Below are positions 24,782 through 33,664 of a stretch of 64,000 nucleotides of DNA, one piece after another; position 1 is the first letter of the stretch, and every line of letters begins with the position of its first letter. The DNA comes from Leifsonia sp. 71-9. Lineage in GTDB: Bacteria; Actinomycetota; Actinomycetes; Actinomycetales; Microbacteriaceae. A program made the translations under genes and the position numbers. The DNA lies in NCBI RefSeq assembly GCF_001898805.1, contig NZ_MKVJ01000003.1:1-64000 (forward strand), in the 5' to 3' direction. The notes beneath the pieces were generated by a model. The model worked only from the letters and a program-made list of their open reading frames with translations. It made no database searches and was not told the origin of the DNA.

Positions 24782-26091
24782 CCGCGACGCTGCCCCGCTG
24801 GGACGCAGCCGTGCGCGAGGCCGCGGCCGAACGCGTCGGTCGCGTCAAGGCCGTCGTCGGGCTCGGCGCCGAGGTCGAAGGGGTCCCCGCGGCCATCGGC
24901 GACCTCGTGACGATCGGCGAGGCGCCGGGGGTGCACGCCGAGGTGGTCGCCACGACCGCGGACTCCGCGCGGGTGATGCCCTACGGCCGCCTCACCGGCA
25001 TCGCCGCGGGCGCGCCCGTCCGGGCTGTGCGCACGCCCCTGCTCGTCCCGACCGGTCGCGGGATGCTCGGCCGCGTGATCGACGCGCTCGGCCGTCCCGT
25101 CGACGGCAAGGGCCCGATCGAGCCGGACGGCTTCGTCCCCCTCGACAACCGCGCCCCGGACGCCATGCGCCGGGCGCGCATCCTGACTCCGCTCGGCCTC
25201 GGCGTGCGCGTGCTCGACACGATGGTCAGCGTCGGCCGCGGCCAGCGTCTCGGCCTCTTCGCCGGTTCGGGCGTCGGCAAGTCGTCGCTCCTGTCGATGA
25301 TCGCGCGCGGCACCGAGGCCGACATCTCGGTCATCGCCCTGGTGGGGGAGCGCGGCCGCGAGGTGCGCGAGTTCCTGGAGGACGACCTGGGGCCCGAGGG
25401 CCTCGCCCGCTCGATCGTCGTCGTCGCCACCTCCGATGAGCCCGCCGTCATGCGCCTGCGCGCGGCGTTCGCCGCCACCCGCATCGCCGAGTCGTTCCGC
25501 GACCAGGGCGCCGACGTCGTCCTCATGATGGACTCCCTGACCCGTGTCGCGATGGCGCAGCGCGAGATCGGCCTCTCGGCGGGCGAGCCTCCCGCCACCC
25601 GCGGCTACCCGCCGTCGACCTTCTCCCTGCTCGCCCAGCTGCTCGAACGCGCCGGCACCGGCGAACGCGGCTCGATCACCGGCCTCTACACGGTGCTCGT
25701 CGACGGCGACGACCACAACGAGCCGATCGCCGACGCGGCCCGCAGCATCCTCGACGGCCACGTCGTGCTCGACCGGCGGCTCTCGGTCGTCGGGCACTTC
25801 CCGTCGGTCGACGTGCTCGGCTCCGTCTCCCGTCTCGCGACGCGGGTGACCTCGCCCGAGCAGCGGCAGGCGGCCACGGCGCTGCGGGCCACGCTCGCGG
25901 CCAAGGTCGCCGCACAGGACCTGCTCGACGTCGGCGCCTACAAGCCGGGCACCAACCCGCGGGTGGATGCGGCCGTCGCGAACGAGGACGCGATCAACGC
26001 GTTCCTGCGCCAGAGCATCGGCGAGCCGGCACCGGCCGACGAATCGTGGGCGCGCCTCGGCGCGCTCGTCGCGAGGATGGGAGGGCTCTGA
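24778..26091 (+). CDS. fliI: FliI, flagellar export ATPase
   Basis: A 437-residue AAA/F1-beta-like ATPase that energises unloading of export substrates. Walker A is GLFAGSGVGKSS near 159-170; Walker B is VVLMMDSLTRVAMAQREIGL near 245-262; the family signature PPATRGYPPSTFSLLAQLLERAG follows. Start ATG 24778 overlaps fliH. Length matches FliI. Confidence 0.97.
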   Translation: MTATLPRWDAAVREAAAERVGRVKAVVGLGAEVEGVPAAIGDLVTIGEAPGVHAEVVATTADSARVMPYGRLTGIAAGAPVRAVRTPLLVPTGRGMLGRVIDALGRPVDGKGPIEPDGFVPLDNRAPDAMRRARILTPLGLGVRVLDTMVSVGRGQRLGLFAGSGVGKSSLLSMIARGTEADISVIALVGERGREVREFLEDDLGPEGLARSIVVVATSDEPAVMRLRAAFAATRIAESFRDQGADVVLMMDSLTRVAMAQREIGLSAGEPPATRGYPPSTFSLLAQLLERAGTGERGSITGLYTVLVDGDDHNEPIADAARSILDGHVVLDRRLSVVGHFPSVDVLGSVSRLATRVTSPEQRQAATALRATLAAKVAAQDLLDVGAYKPGTNPRVDAAVANEDAINAFLRQSIGEPAPADESWARLGALVARMGGL

Positions 26092-26537
26092 TGGCACGCA
26101 CGTTCCCCCTGGCCGGCCTGCTGCGACTGCGGCAGATCGAGAAGGACCACGCGGCGAGCGACCTCGCCGCCGCCAACGCGCTGCGGCGCGACGTGGGGGA
26201 GCGGCAGGTGCGCGCGATCGCCGCGCTGCACGCCGTGCCCGTCGAGGCGATCGACGCGAGCACCCTGTTCGCGCTCGCCGCGGCCCGCGCCTCCAGCCGG
26301 AGCATGCTCGCCGACCTCGATGCCCTCGCCGCGAAGGCCGAGGCCGAGGCGGCGGAAGCGCAGGAGGCGTTCACCGAGGCGAAGAAGCGCGCCGTCGGAC
26401 TGGAGAAGCTGGAGGCCCGGCACGCGTCCGAGCTCGCCGCGAGCGAGCTGGGCGCCGAGCAGGCGGCCATCGACGAGATCGCGACCGGCGCGTGGCAGCG
26501 CGACCGGAGCGCGGACGGACGGAGGAGCGGGGCATGA
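26091..26537 (+). CDS. fliJ: FliJ, export chaperone escort
   Basis: A 148-residue predicted coiled coil (Leu/Ala/Glu heptads throughout) starting ARTFPLAGLLRLRQIEKDHAASDLAAAN, typical of FliJ. It forms the stalk-like partner of FliI and recycles chaperones. Position directly after fliI supports the call. Start ATG 26091 in the fliI stop; its end overlaps the next start by 4 bases. Confidence 0.87.
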   Translation: MARTFPLAGLLRLRQIEKDHAASDLAAANALRRDVGERQVRAIAALHAVPVEAIDASTLFALAAARASSRSMLADLDALAAKAEAEAAEAQEAFTEAKKRAVGLEKLEARHASELAASELGAEQAAIDEIATGAWQRDRSADGRRSGA

Positions 26538-27199
26538 CCGTGACCGATGCGATCGGCCGGATCGCGCAGATCCAGGCCACCCTGGTGCAGCTCGACACCG
26601 TGACCTCGGGGACGGCGACCGGCGCCTCCACTGCGGCCTCGTCGTCGACGACGGGCGCGACCGACTTCGCCTCCGCCCTCACGCAGGCGCTCGGCGGCGC
26701 GGGCGCGGCGACCTCGTCCAGCGGGGGAGTGACCGGCGCGGACGTCGTGGCCGACGCGAAGAAGTACCTCGGCGTGCCCTACGTCTTCGGCGGCACCAGC
26801 GCCTCCGGCCTCGACTGCTCCGGCCTCGTGCAGCGCGTCTTCAAGGATCTCGGCATCGACGTGCCGCGCCTGGTCTCCGGCCAGGGGACCGTCGGCACGG
26901 AGGTGCCGTCGCTCGCGCAGGCCCAGCCGGGCGACATCATCGTCTGCAACGGCGGCGAGCACATCGTGATCTACGCGGGCGACGGCAAGGTCATCCACGC
27001 TCCGAGCGAGGGTCGCAACGTGAGCCTCGTGGACAACTGGCTCACCGACTCCGACATCGTGACCATCCGGCGCGTGGTGCCGCAGGCGAGCACCGCGACC
27101 ACGGCCTCCTCTGCTGCATCGGCAACCTCGCTCTCGTCGGCGCAGTCGGACGCCCTGCGCTCGCTCTTCACCTCGATGCTGCAGGGGAGCTCGCTGTGA
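26534..27199 (+). CDS. NlpC/P60 peptidoglycan endopeptidase within the flagellar operon (FlgJ-like role)
   Basis: A 221-residue protein. The N-terminal ~75 residues are low-complexity. A C40 cysteine peptidase domain follows (about 78-185), with Cys in LDCSGLVQRVF, His in GGEHIVIYAGDGKVIHAP and the substrate motif YLGVPYVFGGTSASG. No signal peptide is visible, so it may leave through the flagellar export gate, as FlgJ does. It sits between fliJ and fliK with both ends overlapping. Its likely job is cutting peptide cross-links so the rod can cross the wall, a role usually filled by a glycan-cleaving domain. Confidence 0.85.
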   Translation: MTVTDAIGRIAQIQATLVQLDTVTSGTATGASTAASSSTTGATDFASALTQALGGAGAATSSSGGVTGADVVADAKKYLGVPYVFGGTSASGLDCSGLVQRVFKDLGIDVPRLVSGQGTVGTEVPSLAQAQPGDIIVCNGGEHIVIYAGDGKVIHAPSEGRNVSLVDNWLTDSDIVTIRRVVPQASTATTASSAASATSLSSAQSDALRSLFTSMLQGSSL

Positions 27200-28758
27200 G
27201 CCCCGCGGCGGTGGGCAGCGCGCCCGCGGCACCGGCGTCGAGCGCGGCGCCCGCGAAGGGGGCCGGCGCGGGTAAGACGGGCGGGGACGCTTTCGCCGCG
27301 CTGCTCAGCGGTGCGTCGGCGGATCGCGCCGATCGGTCTGCTCGCCCGGGCTCCGGTGCGGACGCGCGACCGTCGCGGGATGCGCACGCGGTGCGCCACA
27401 GCTCGGGAGCCCGGGAGGCCGCGCGCGGCCGAGGTGCTGCCGATGCGAACCGTGCGGACGCGTCCGACGCGGGGAAGACCGCGAACGCCGCGAACGATGA
27501 GGCGGCGGATGCGACCGCCGTCAACGGGACGGATGTGAGCGGCGCGAGCGACGCGTCGACCCCCGGAGCCACTCCCGTGACGCCCACGGACCCGGCACTT
27601 CCCGTGCTGCCTCTCGCCGTCGCCCCGGCCCTTCCGACCGCACCGCCGGTCTCGCCGGGCGCCGCGGCGCCGTCCGCGACCGCGTCGCCTGTCGACGCCG
27701 CGAGCGGAGGCGGGGAGAGCGGGCTCGTCGCGACGGCTCCTGGGCTCGGTGCGAACGCTTCGGCGGGTGCACCCGTTGCCGCGCAGGCCCTGGCCGTGGC
27801 GGGGGAGACCGCGGCGGCCCGGCAGACTGTGCAGGCCGGAGGAGCGGTGGGCGTGCCCGCCGACGCCGACGCGGCGGGGGTCTCAAACCGGGGCGGGGAT
27901 GCCGGCACGGCGCAGGCTCGCCCCGTCGATGCTTCCGGCAGCCCGGCGACAGCCCTCACGGCCACGGCCACGGCGGCCGACGCGACGAAGGAGGGTGTCG
28001 CGGCCGCCGCGCCGCCTGTCGACGACGCCGCGCAGCTGGCCGCCGCGCGACCCGATGCGGGCCCAGCTGCCGCGGTTCGCACCGTGCGTACGGCTGAGGC
28101 TCCGGCCGTTCACGTCGAGCCGGCCGCGCGCCCGGGGGTGGAAGCCGCCCGCGGAGCCGAGCCGCAACCCGCACCGGCGGCGACGCAACCCGCCCCCGCC
28201 GCACCGTCGCCGACGGTTGCTGCTCCGGTGGCGGCACCACAGCCTCCCGTGCCCGCCGCCGCCGCTCCGACAGCGCCCGCCGCCGCACCGGCCCCCGCCG
28301 CTCCGCACGCGCAGACGCTCGACGCGCAGCTCGCCCGGCCGGTGTTCACACTCGCCGCCGCGGGCGCGGGCGAGCACGTCATGACGGTGCACGTGACGCC
28401 CGACACCCTCGGGCCGGTGATCGTGCGCGCGCACGTCGGCGGCGACGGCGTGCGGGTCGAGCTGTTCGCCCCGACCGACGCCGGCCGCGACGCGCTCCGC
28501 GCGATCCTGCCCGATCTCCGCCGCGATCTCAGCGGCGCCGGGCTCAGCGGGACGCTCGACCTCTCGTCGCAGAACCAGCCGTCGGCGCAGCAGAACGCAT
28601 CGCAGCAGGACGGCCGCGACGGCCGGCTGCCCACGCCACCCGAGACGCCGGGAGGCCGGCCGCGCGCCGGAACGGCGCTCGGCGAGCACCTGTCCGCCTC
28701 GCCGGGGCGCGCCGCACCCGCCGACGGCCTCGCCCACTCCATCGACCTGATCGTCTGA
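27196..28758 (+). CDS. fliK: FliK, hook-length control protein
   Basis: A 520-residue protein, strongly Ala/Pro-rich and disordered over residues ~1-375, as expected for the ruler part. The C-terminal Flg_hook domain (about 385-460) has HVMTVHVTPDTLGPVIVRAHVGGDGVRVELFAPTDAGRDALRAILPDLR, which switches FlhB specificity. Start GTG 27196 overlaps the previous stop (GTGA). The divergence of the N-terminal half makes many frames look open here. Confidence 0.9.
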   Translation: MSPAAVGSAPAAPASSAAPAKGAGAGKTGGDAFAALLSGASADRADRSARPGSGADARPSRDAHAVRHSSGAREAARGRGAADANRADASDAGKTANAANDEAADATAVNGTDVSGASDASTPGATPVTPTDPALPVLPLAVAPALPTAPPVSPGAAAPSATASPVDAASGGGESGLVATAPGLGANASAGAPVAAQALAVAGETAAARQTVQAGGAVGVPADADAAGVSNRGGDAGTAQARPVDASGSPATALTATATAADATKEGVAAAAPPVDDAAQLAAARPDAGPAAAVRTVRTAEAPAVHVEPAARPGVEAARGAEPQPAPAATQPAPAAPSPTVAAPVAAPQPPVPAAAAPTAPAAAPAPAAPHAQTLDAQLARPVFTLAAAGAGEHVMTVHVTPDTLGPVIVRAHVGGDGVRVELFAPTDAGRDALRAILPDLRRDLSGAGLSGTLDLSSQNQPSAQQNASQQDGRDGRLPTPPETPGGRPRAGTALGEHLSASPGRAAPADGLAHSIDLIV

Positions 28759-28807
28759 TCGCCCGATCGACGAACACCCCAGCAGAAGCCAGAAGAAGGG
28801 AGACACC

Positions 28808-29269
28808 GTGGTCGACGCCGTCACCGGAACCGACACTGTCGCCAAGAGCGGGATCTACACCACCCAGCCGACGCGCACGCCCAAGCAGTCGCTCGACAGC
28901 GAGGCCTTCATGCAACTGCTGGTCACCCAGCTGCGCAACCAGGACCCGAGCTCGCCGATGGACACCAACCAGATGATCTCGCAGACCACCCAGCTGGCCA
29001 TGATGGAGAAGCTCACCAACATGGACACCACCAGCCAGGAGGGCTTCGCCCTGCAGATGCGCACGGCCGCCGCCGCGCTCATCGGCCACACCGTGAGCTA
29101 TCTCGACAAGAACGGCGACACCCAGACCGGGCTCGCCAGCTCCGTCTCCTACGCCGGATCCGTGCCCGTCGTCACCGTCGGCGACGCCAAGATCAACCTC
29201 GATGCCATCTTGGGCGTGGTCACCCCGACACCTCCGTCCACCCCGACGGACCCGACCACCGCCTCCTGA
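28808..29269 (+). CDS. flgD: FlgD, hook cap protein
   Basis: A 153-residue hook scaffold protein with the signature SLDSEAFMQLLVTQLRNQDPSSPMDTNQMISQTTQLAMMEKL. A short C-terminal part ends in a Pro/Thr tail. It lacks the larger FlgD Ig/Tudor domains seen in enteric FlgD, so this is the short Gram-positive-like form. Start GTG 28808 with AAGGGAG upstream. Confidence 0.94.
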   Translation: MVDAVTGTDTVAKSGIYTTQPTRTPKQSLDSEAFMQLLVTQLRNQDPSSPMDTNQMISQTTQLAMMEKLTNMDTTSQEGFALQMRTAAAALIGHTVSYLDKNGDTQTGLASSVSYAGSVPVVTVGDAKINLDAILGVVTPTPPSTPTDPTTAS

Positions 29270-29306
29270 CTCCTCCGCCCCGCAGCACACACAGAAAGGC
29301 AGCGTC

Positions 29307-30476
29307 ATGCTCCGCTCTCTCTACTCCGGAATCTCCGGCCTCCGGTCGCACCAGACCATGCTCGACGTCACGGGCAACAACATCGCCAACGTCAACACCA
29401 CCGCGTTCAAGTCGTCCGCCGTGCAGTTCCAGGACACCCTCTCGCAGCTCGTGCAGGGCGCCGGCGGCCCGCAGGCGCAGACTGGCGGCACCAACCCGGC
29501 GCAGATCGGCCTCGGCGTGCTCGTCGCCGGCATCTCCACCAACTTCACCCAGGGCGCCGCGCAGGCGACCGGCCGGTCGACCGACATGATGATCAACGGC
29601 GACGGCTTCTTCGTCACCAACGTCGGCGGCGAGACCGTCTACACCCGCGCCGGCTCGTTCGACCCCGACGCCCTCGGCCGCCTCGTCGGTCCCGGCGGTG
29701 CGATCCTCCAGGGCTACAACGCGGTCAACGGCGTCATCCAGCAGGGCGGCGCGCTCAGCGACATCACCATCCCGCTCAAGGCCGTCACCCCCGCCTCGGC
29801 GAGCACCTCGGCGAACGTCAACGGCAACCTCCCCTCCGACGCCAAGGACGGCGACCAGCTCGTCCGCGACATCTCGGTCTACGACGCCAACGGCACCGAG
29901 CGCAAGCTGACCCTCACGTTCACCAAGTCCGCCACCGGCTGGGACGTCGCCGGCACCGACGGCACCGCGAACGCCACCGGCGCGCTCACCTTCACGAACG
30001 GCGTCCTGACCGCGGGTGGCGCCCTGAACGTCGGCGGCGTCAACGTGAACCTCAGCACCGTGACCGGCTACTCCGGCCTCTCCACGGTCGCGTTCAAGGA
30101 CCAGAACGGCCGCGCCGCCGGCACCCTCGAGTCGTTCACGCTCTCGAAGGACGGCACGATCATCGGCCTGTTCTCCAACGGCGACAAGCAGGCCGTCGCC
30201 CGCATCGCGCTCGCGACCTTCGTCAACCCGGGCGGCCTCGAGAAGGCCGGCGGCTCCACCTACCGCGCCACCGTCAACTCCGGCGCAGCGCAGATCGGCG
30301 GCCCGGGCGAGGACGGCCTCGGCAACATCCAGGGCGGCTCCCTCGAGATGTCGAACGTGGACCTCTCGCAGGAGTTCACGAACCTGATCGTCGCCCAGCG
30401 CGGCTTCCAGGCGAACGCCCGCATCATCACCACCTCGGACGAGGTGCTGCAGGAGCTGACCAACCTCAAGCGCTAG
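29307..30476 (+). CDS. flgE: FlgE, hook protein
   Basis: A 389-residue hook protein: N-terminal MLRSLYSGISGLRSHQTMLDVTGNNIANVNTTAFKSS, middle FlgE D2 region (about 150-290) and C-terminal LEMSNVDLSQEFTNLIVAQRGFQANARIITTSDEVLQELTNLKR. Start ATG 29307, with AAAGGC upstream. Last gene of the flgB operon; a long palindrome lies just after its stop. No separate flgF or flgG is in the window. Confidence 0.97.
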   Translation: MLRSLYSGISGLRSHQTMLDVTGNNIANVNTTAFKSSAVQFQDTLSQLVQGAGGPQAQTGGTNPAQIGLGVLVAGISTNFTQGAAQATGRSTDMMINGDGFFVTNVGGETVYTRAGSFDPDALGRLVGPGGAILQGYNAVNGVIQQGGALSDITIPLKAVTPASASTSANVNGNLPSDAKDGDQLVRDISVYDANGTERKLTLTFTKSATGWDVAGTDGTANATGALTFTNGVLTAGGALNVGGVNVNLSTVTGYSGLSTVAFKDQNGRAAGTLESFTLSKDGTIIGLFSNGDKQAVARIALATFVNPGGLEKAGGSTYRATVNSGAAQIGGPGEDGLGNIQGGSLEMSNVDLSQEFTNLIVAQRGFQANARIITTSDEVLQELTNLKR

Positions 30477-30500
30477 CGCCCCCTGCGCCCGCTGTGCCCC

Positions 30501-30560
30501 CCGAAGTTCACGACGTTGCGCTCATTCCGCCCGGGATGGGCGCAACGTCGTGAACCTCGG
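30501..30560. repeat. Long palindrome A between flgE and the kinase gene
   Basis: 29-base arms (30501-30529 and 30532-30560) pair with three mismatches around a 2-base centre. The core words GTTCACGACGTTGCGC and CATTCCG recur in the element at 32071-32131. It sits between two convergent genes and can act as a two-way terminator. Confidence 0.85.
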
Positions 30561-30575
30561 CGTGCGGCTCGCGCC

Positions 30576-31097
30576 TCAGCGCCTCAGCAGGTCGCGGACG
30601 CGCGAGGCGAGCTCGTCGACGTCGACGGGGTGCTCGGTGTCCACCCGGAGCACGGGGAAGCCCGAGAGCGGCTGCGCGTCACGCTGGAACGCCTCCCACT
30701 CGCCGAGTCGCTGCGCGTCGTCGTGCGCGTGATGGCGCGGGCGGGTGAGGTACCTGTCGCGGGTGATCTCGGCCGACGCCTCGCACCAGAGCTCGACCCC
30801 GCCGACGATTCCGGCCTCCTCGAGCCCGCGGCGGAGGAATCCGCCGTCCCGGCCGGAGAACCAGAACGACTCGACGATGACCGTTCCATCGATCAGACCC
30901 GCCAGTGCCCACATCGTGTCGGACGCGATCGCCCCGAGCGGGCTCGTGGGGAGGGGCACGGAGACCGCGTCGGCCAGGGACTCCTTGATGTCGTCCTTCG
31001 TCACGAGGGGGAGCCCGAGCGCGTCTTCGAGCCGACGGGCGAGCGTCGTCTTGCCGGACGCCGGTACGCCGTTGATGAGGAGAGCACGATCCGCCAC
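30576..31097 (-). CDS. P-loop kinase-like protein (AAA_33/zeta-type)
   Basis: A 173-residue P-loop protein: Walker A GVPASGKTT at residues 10-18, then PLVTKDDIKESL, a base-binding or lid region near RDRYLTRPRHHAHDD, and VLRVDTEHPVDVDELASRV at the C-terminus, which resembles small-molecule or nucleoside kinases of the AAA_33 group. The substrate is unknown. It is not in a toxin-antitoxin arrangement that I can see. It follows palindrome A on the opposite strand from flgE. Confidence 0.72.
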   Translation of the reverse strand: MADRALLINGVPASGKTTLARRLEDALGLPLVTKDDIKESLADAVSVPLPTSPLGAIASDTMWALAGLIDGTVIVESFWFSGRDGGFLRRGLEEAGIVGGVELWCEASAEITRDRYLTRPRHHAHDDAQRLGEWEAFQRDAQPLSGFPVLRVDTEHPVDVDELASRVRDLLRR

Positions 31098-31123
31098 GGG
31101 GCGATGCTACCGGGCTCCGCGCC

Positions 31124-31594
31124 CTACATGCAGAGCGTGGTGGCCTGGTCGAAGTAGGCCCTGACGGCCGGGGTGAGGTCGCCTCCGGCGCTCGCGGCCG
31201 CCGTGTTCACGTCGTTCCACAGCGTGCTGAGGCGCGTCGATTGCTCGGCGGTCAGCTGCGGCGTGCAGCGGCTCGAGACCGCCGACGCGAAGTCGCTCAC
31301 ATCCTGGGGCAGCGTCCCGCCCGCACGCGAGCCGTCGGCGTATCCGCCGGTGCTCCGCAGACCCGAGTCGACCATCGCCCAGAGCTGGGAGAGCGGCGCA
31401 TCCTGGGCCGAGACCGAGCCCCCGTTCGGCTGGGGCGACTGCGACGGGTCCGGGGCTCTGTTCGTCGTGGTGGGGATGGAGTGGTACTCGGGAGTCTGCG
31501 AGGCGCCGTCGGCCGCCGGTTGCGACGTCACCGAGCACCCGGCGAGCGCGACGCCCGCCAGCGCGACGCCGAGCACTGCTGCGAACCGTTTCAT
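31124..31594 (-). CDS. Small putative lipoprotein, unknown function
   Basis: A 156-residue protein with a lipoprotein signal (VALAGVALAGC, Cys at about residue 20) and a Ser/Thr/Pro-rich linker, then a helical domain with two late cysteines (SSRCTPQL and TTLCM), perhaps a disulfide. ATG 31594 is chosen over a longer open frame because the signal peptide starts there and a GGGG ribosome-binding site precedes it. No family recognised. Confidence 0.65.
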   Translation of the reverse strand: MKRFAAVLGVALAGVALAGCSVTSQPAADGASQTPEYHSIPTTTNRAPDPSQSPQPNGGSVSAQDAPLSQLWAMVDSGLRSTGGYADGSRAGGTLPQDVSDFASAVSSRCTPQLTAEQSTRLSTLWNDVNTAAASAGGDLTPAVRAYFDQATTLCM

Positions 31595-31706
31595 CGTTCC
31601 CCCATCTCCGTCGACGCGCGGCAGCGCCGGCTTCCCCGAGAGGATTCTCGCGGCACGGACCGCGGATCGCAAGGGTCGGGCCCTTCCGACGATTCAGCAT
31701 TCGCTG

Positions 31707-31712
31707 TACTGT
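31707..31712 (+). promoter_or_regulatory. Leaderless -10 box (TACTGT) for the cmtR-like gene
   Basis: TACTGT ends six bases before ATG 31719. No ribosome-binding site is seen. Confidence 0.55.
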
Positions 31713-31718
31713 CGAGAT

Positions 31719-32063
31719 ATGACCCTCACGACACCCGCGGCGACGGTCACGCACACCGCAGCCCTCGCCCGCTTCGGGCACGCCCTCTCCGACCCGACCC
31801 GCGTCGGCATCCTGCTGGCCCTGCGCGAAGCGCCCGCCTACCCCTCCGACCTCGCCGAGGCGCTCGGCGTCTCCCGCCAGGTGATGTCCAACCAGCTGGC
31901 ATGCCTGCGCGGCTGCGGCCTGGTCGAGGCGATGCCCGACGGCCGCCGCACCTGGTACCGCCTCGCCGACGGCCACCTCGCGCCGGCACTCGACGAGCTC
32001 CTGCGCGTCGTGCTCTACGTCGAGCCGGGATGCTGCGACGGCGACGAGTGCGGGTGCGCCTGA
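31719..32063 (+). CDS. CmtR-like ArsR-family metal sensor
   Basis: A 114-residue winged-helix repressor (HALSDPTRVGILLALREAP, LAEALGVSRQVMSNQLACLRGCGLVEA). Cys62 and Cys66 lie in the recognition helix as CLRGC, exactly the Cd/Pb ligand pair of mycobacterial CmtR, and a Cys-rich tail (C105, C106, C111, C113) supplies further ligands. Predicted to leave DNA when binding Cd, Pb or a similar metal. ATG 31719 is favoured over the longer in-frame extension by the leaderless -10 and family length. No metal pump is adjacent on its own strand. Confidence 0.85.
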   Translation: MTLTTPAATVTHTAALARFGHALSDPTRVGILLALREAPAYPSDLAEALGVSRQVMSNQLACLRGCGLVEAMPDGRRTWYRLADGHLAPALDELLRVVLYVEPGCCDGDECGCA

Positions 32064-32070
32064 CCCCGCT

Positions 32071-32131
32071 CGCCGACGTTCACGAAGTGGCGCCCATTCC
32101 GTGCGGAATGACCGCAACAACGTGAACTTCG
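32071..32131. repeat. Long palindrome B after the cmtR-like gene
   Basis: An imperfect palindrome of about 60 bases with GTTCACGA...GCG, CATTCCG and the matching CGGAATG, CGTGAAC on the right. It shares these words with palindrome A (30501-30560). It lies between convergent genes. Confidence 0.7.
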
Positions 32132-32302
32132 CGAATTTTCGAGAACGGGTGAGACGAATCCCGCGCGGCGGACACTTCTCTAGTAGGAGCGGCTTTCGAG
32201 CCGGCCCACCGCGTTCCGGACGGCATTCGGCTCGATCCACCGGGACGCCGCGGGGGGCCACGCGTCTGGACCGGGGGGTTGTCGGACGCGCGGCCCCCGC
32301 CT

Positions 32303-33595
32303 TCACTCCCGCGCGCCGGCGCTGACGGGCTCGGCTTCGGCGGCGGGATCGTCGGCCGACCGCGCGAACGGTGCGCGGAGCGTCGGCCACAGCGTGCGCC
32401 ACTGGATCGCGAACAGGACGACCGCCAGCGTCGCGTAGACGCCCGAGACGATCCAGCGCGCCTCCGTCCCGGTGAAGACGAAGGTCGCGGCGAAGAGCAC
32501 GAAGAGCGCCGTCGCCCAGCGCCCGGCGAACCGCAGGCTCAGCAGCATGGCGACGCCGAGCAGGGTCTGCGTCGCGGTGAGCACGAACTCCTCCACCTGA
32601 CGGCCGTCCATCGGCAGCGCCCAGCCTCCACCGCCCAGCGCGTGCGCGATCGGGAGGGTGCCGACCAGCGCCGTCCACTGGTTCACCTTGCTGGCGAGCA
32701 GGATGCCGATGCCCATGGCCGCCTTGCCGCGCATGGCGAAGATGATCGCGATGACGAACTCCGGGGCCTCGGAGGCGAGCGGCGCGAGCCACTGCACGAG
32801 CAGGAAGTCGTCGATGCCGGCGGCGCGGCCGCCCTGGATGAGGCTGTGCGCGAACGGCTCGGCCAGCAGCAGGATGACCGCGGCCGAGAGCGCGAAGATC
32901 GCGATGACGGTCACGCGGCGGGCGACCGTCGGCAGGCCGCCGATCGCGGCGGGGACGCCCACGAGTTCCGGCTCCTCGCTCTCGCCCTGCGCCACCTTCC
33001 ACAGGTAGTAGACGAACAGGGCGAGCAGCACGACGCCGAGCAGCACGTGGATCTGACCGGTGAGGGGGATGGTGAGGGTGAGCACCGAGGCGATCATCAG
33101 CAGGCCGAGCTCCACCCGGTTGTCGCCGGGCAGGCGCACGGCGAACGGCCGCGGGCTGACATCCGGGTCGACGGGGCGGCGGCGGGAGCGCGCGGCACGG
33201 TAGACCAGGAAGGCGACCAGGAGGATGAACGGCCAGCCGAAGCCGAGGAGGAGCCGGTTCGAGCCGGTCATGTTGGCCGCGGCATACTGCGCCTGGCTCG
33301 GGTCGCTGCCGGCGGTGAAGGCGAAGTAGAGGTCGATCGCGTACTCCGGCAGGATCGCGATGATGGCGAGCAGGCCGACGGCGAGGCCGCCGGAGATGTC
33401 GACCTCGGCCGCCTCGCCCGCCCAGGCCAGCGCGAACGCGGCGGCGACGATGGCGACGCCGAAGATGAGGATGCCGACGACGGGCGCCGGCTCGACGCCG
33501 CTGAGGCGCAGGGCCACACCCTGCGCCGCCACCAGGGCGACGATTCCGAGCGGGATCACCAAGCGCCGGGCGCGGCCGGTCGTTCGCGTGTCCAT
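32303..33595 (-). CDS. Calcium/cation antiporter (CaCA) family exchanger under Mn riboswitch
   Basis: A 430-residue protein with about 11 membrane helices. The two inverted alpha repeats of CaCA exchangers are visible: GLLAIIAILPEYAIDLYFAFTAGS near residues 75-98 and QWLAPLASEAPEFVIAIIFAMRGKAAMGIGILLASKVNQW near 268-307, each with the conserved acidic residue (LPE, APE). These exchange Na or H for Ca, Mn or other divalent ions. Because a yybP-ykoY aptamer lies in its leader, I infer it exports manganese. The ATG at 33595 has GGAAGG upstream. Confidence 0.85.
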   Translation of the reverse strand: MDTRTTGRARRLVIPLGIVALVAAQGVALRLSGVEPAPVVGILIFGVAIVAAAFALAWAGEAAEVDISGGLAVGLLAIIAILPEYAIDLYFAFTAGSDPSQAQYAAANMTGSNRLLLGFGWPFILLVAFLVYRAARSRRRPVDPDVSPRPFAVRLPGDNRVELGLLMIASVLTLTIPLTGQIHVLLGVVLLALFVYYLWKVAQGESEEPELVGVPAAIGGLPTVARRVTVIAIFALSAAVILLLAEPFAHSLIQGGRAAGIDDFLLVQWLAPLASEAPEFVIAIIFAMRGKAAMGIGILLASKVNQWTALVGTLPIAHALGGGGWALPMDGRQVEEFVLTATQTLLGVAMLLSLRFAGRWATALFVLFAATFVFTGTEARWIVSGVYATLAVVLFAIQWRTLWPTLRAPFARSADDPAAEAEPVSAGARE

Positions 33596-33616
33596 GTACT
33601 GCCTTCCGATCGTGAC

Positions 33617-33648
33617 GACCGGGCAGGTACGACGAGAGGAGCCCGGTC
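33617..33648 (-). promoter_or_regulatory. Expression-platform hairpin of the riboswitch
   Basis: GACCGGGC and GCCCGGTC (33617-33624, 33641-33648) make an 8-bp stem with a 16-base loop between aptamer and start codon. The 3' strand of P1 (minus-strand CCTTC) could also pair with the ribosome-binding site GGAAGG, suggesting translational control. Confidence 0.5.
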
Positions 33649-33664
33649 ACCGTGTGCTGATGAC

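Noticed and set aside
30576-31097. A zeta-type toxin of a toxin-antitoxin pair
   Set aside because: Only the P-loop kinase fold is supported; there is no small antitoxin gene upstream or downstream.
32150-32300. A possible tRNA in the gap before the CaCA gene
   Set aside because: No T-loop GGTTCGANTCC or cloverleaf pairing could be found. No tRNA or rRNA gene was found anywhere in the window.
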